Of a stretch of 6,127 nucleotides of DNA, positions 6,079 to 6,127 are shown in pieces; positions within the stretch are counted from its first letter, which is position 1; every line of letters starts with the position of its first letter. This DNA comes from Armatimonadota bacterium (GTDB taxonomy: Bacteria > Armatimonadota > Hebobacteria > CAIYQO01): positions 1 through 6,127 of the forward strand of contig JAKIYB010000292.1 in the NCBI GenBank assembly GCA_022708765.1, read 5' to 3'. The notes under the pieces were generated by a model. It saw only the letters and a list, made by a program, of their open reading frames with translations. It searched no databases and was not told the DNA's origin. A program made the translations under genes and the position numbers.

Positions 6079-6127
6079 CGACTGCGCCCCATACACCCCA
6101 CGCCTTCGGCAGCCCCCCCGGGTGGCG
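6079..6127 (+). other. C-rich non-coding tail of the window
   Basis: Forty-nine bases after the last stop with no gene start visible. It contains a run of seven C (6113-6119) and a small inverted repeat GCC-TTC-GGC (6102-6110), nested in CACCC (6094-6098) and GGGTG (6120-6124). No U-rich tract follows within the window, so it cannot be called a terminator. Confidence 0.4.

Noticed and set aside
6094..6127. Possible terminator hairpin or cruciform after the last gene
   Set aside because: The stems are only 3-5 bp with a long C run between them, no U tract follows, and the window ends within the structure.

Overview
The window is a tightly packed, one-directional block of six genes, all on the + strand, from the baseplate and tail-fibre end of a contractile-tail module (myovirus, prophage or phage-derived tail particle). 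The DNA is GC-rich by eye, and genes either overlap by 1-4 nt or are separated by about 10 nt, as in a phage late operon. No integrase, terminase, capsid, lysis, toxin or tRNA gene is present, so the window cannot say whether this is a virulent phage, a prophage, a tailocin or an extracellular contractile injection system. The host is not identifiable beyond a GC-rich bacterium.

Layout. At the left edge lies a gp25/gpW-like baseplate wedge protein (3-398), probably truncated by the window start. A baseplate J/gp6-like protein (395-1810) and a P2 gpI-like tail protein (1810-2505) follow. These three are joined by ATGA and TAATG overlaps, which suggests translational coupling, and their order matches the W-J-I order of P2-type baseplates. 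Next come three genes, each with its own strong Shine-Dalgarno: a 177-aa protein resembling the N-terminal part of tail-collar/fibre proteins (2516-3049), and two paralogous fibre or spike proteins (3060-4739 and 4750-6078).

The two paralogues are the most interesting part. Their first ~190 residues align without gaps at roughly 63% identity (hand count). This region looks like a baseplate-attachment domain of the DUF4815/DUF6519 kind. A short tandem repeat of about 30 residues follows in both. After it they diverge completely: the first carries a cysteine-rich right-handed parallel beta-helix (pectate-lyase-like, tailspike-type), the second a ~185-residue aromatic-rich domain, predicted beta-rich, that I do not recognise. 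This looks like one anchor and two alternative receptor-binding or glycan-processing heads.

How they would work together: the gp25-, J- and I-like proteins would form the baseplate wedge, the 177-aa protein would be a connector or collar at its periphery, and the paralogous proteins would attach through their shared N-termini to display two different host-recognition modules. The last 49 bases (6079-6127) are C-rich, with no gene visible.
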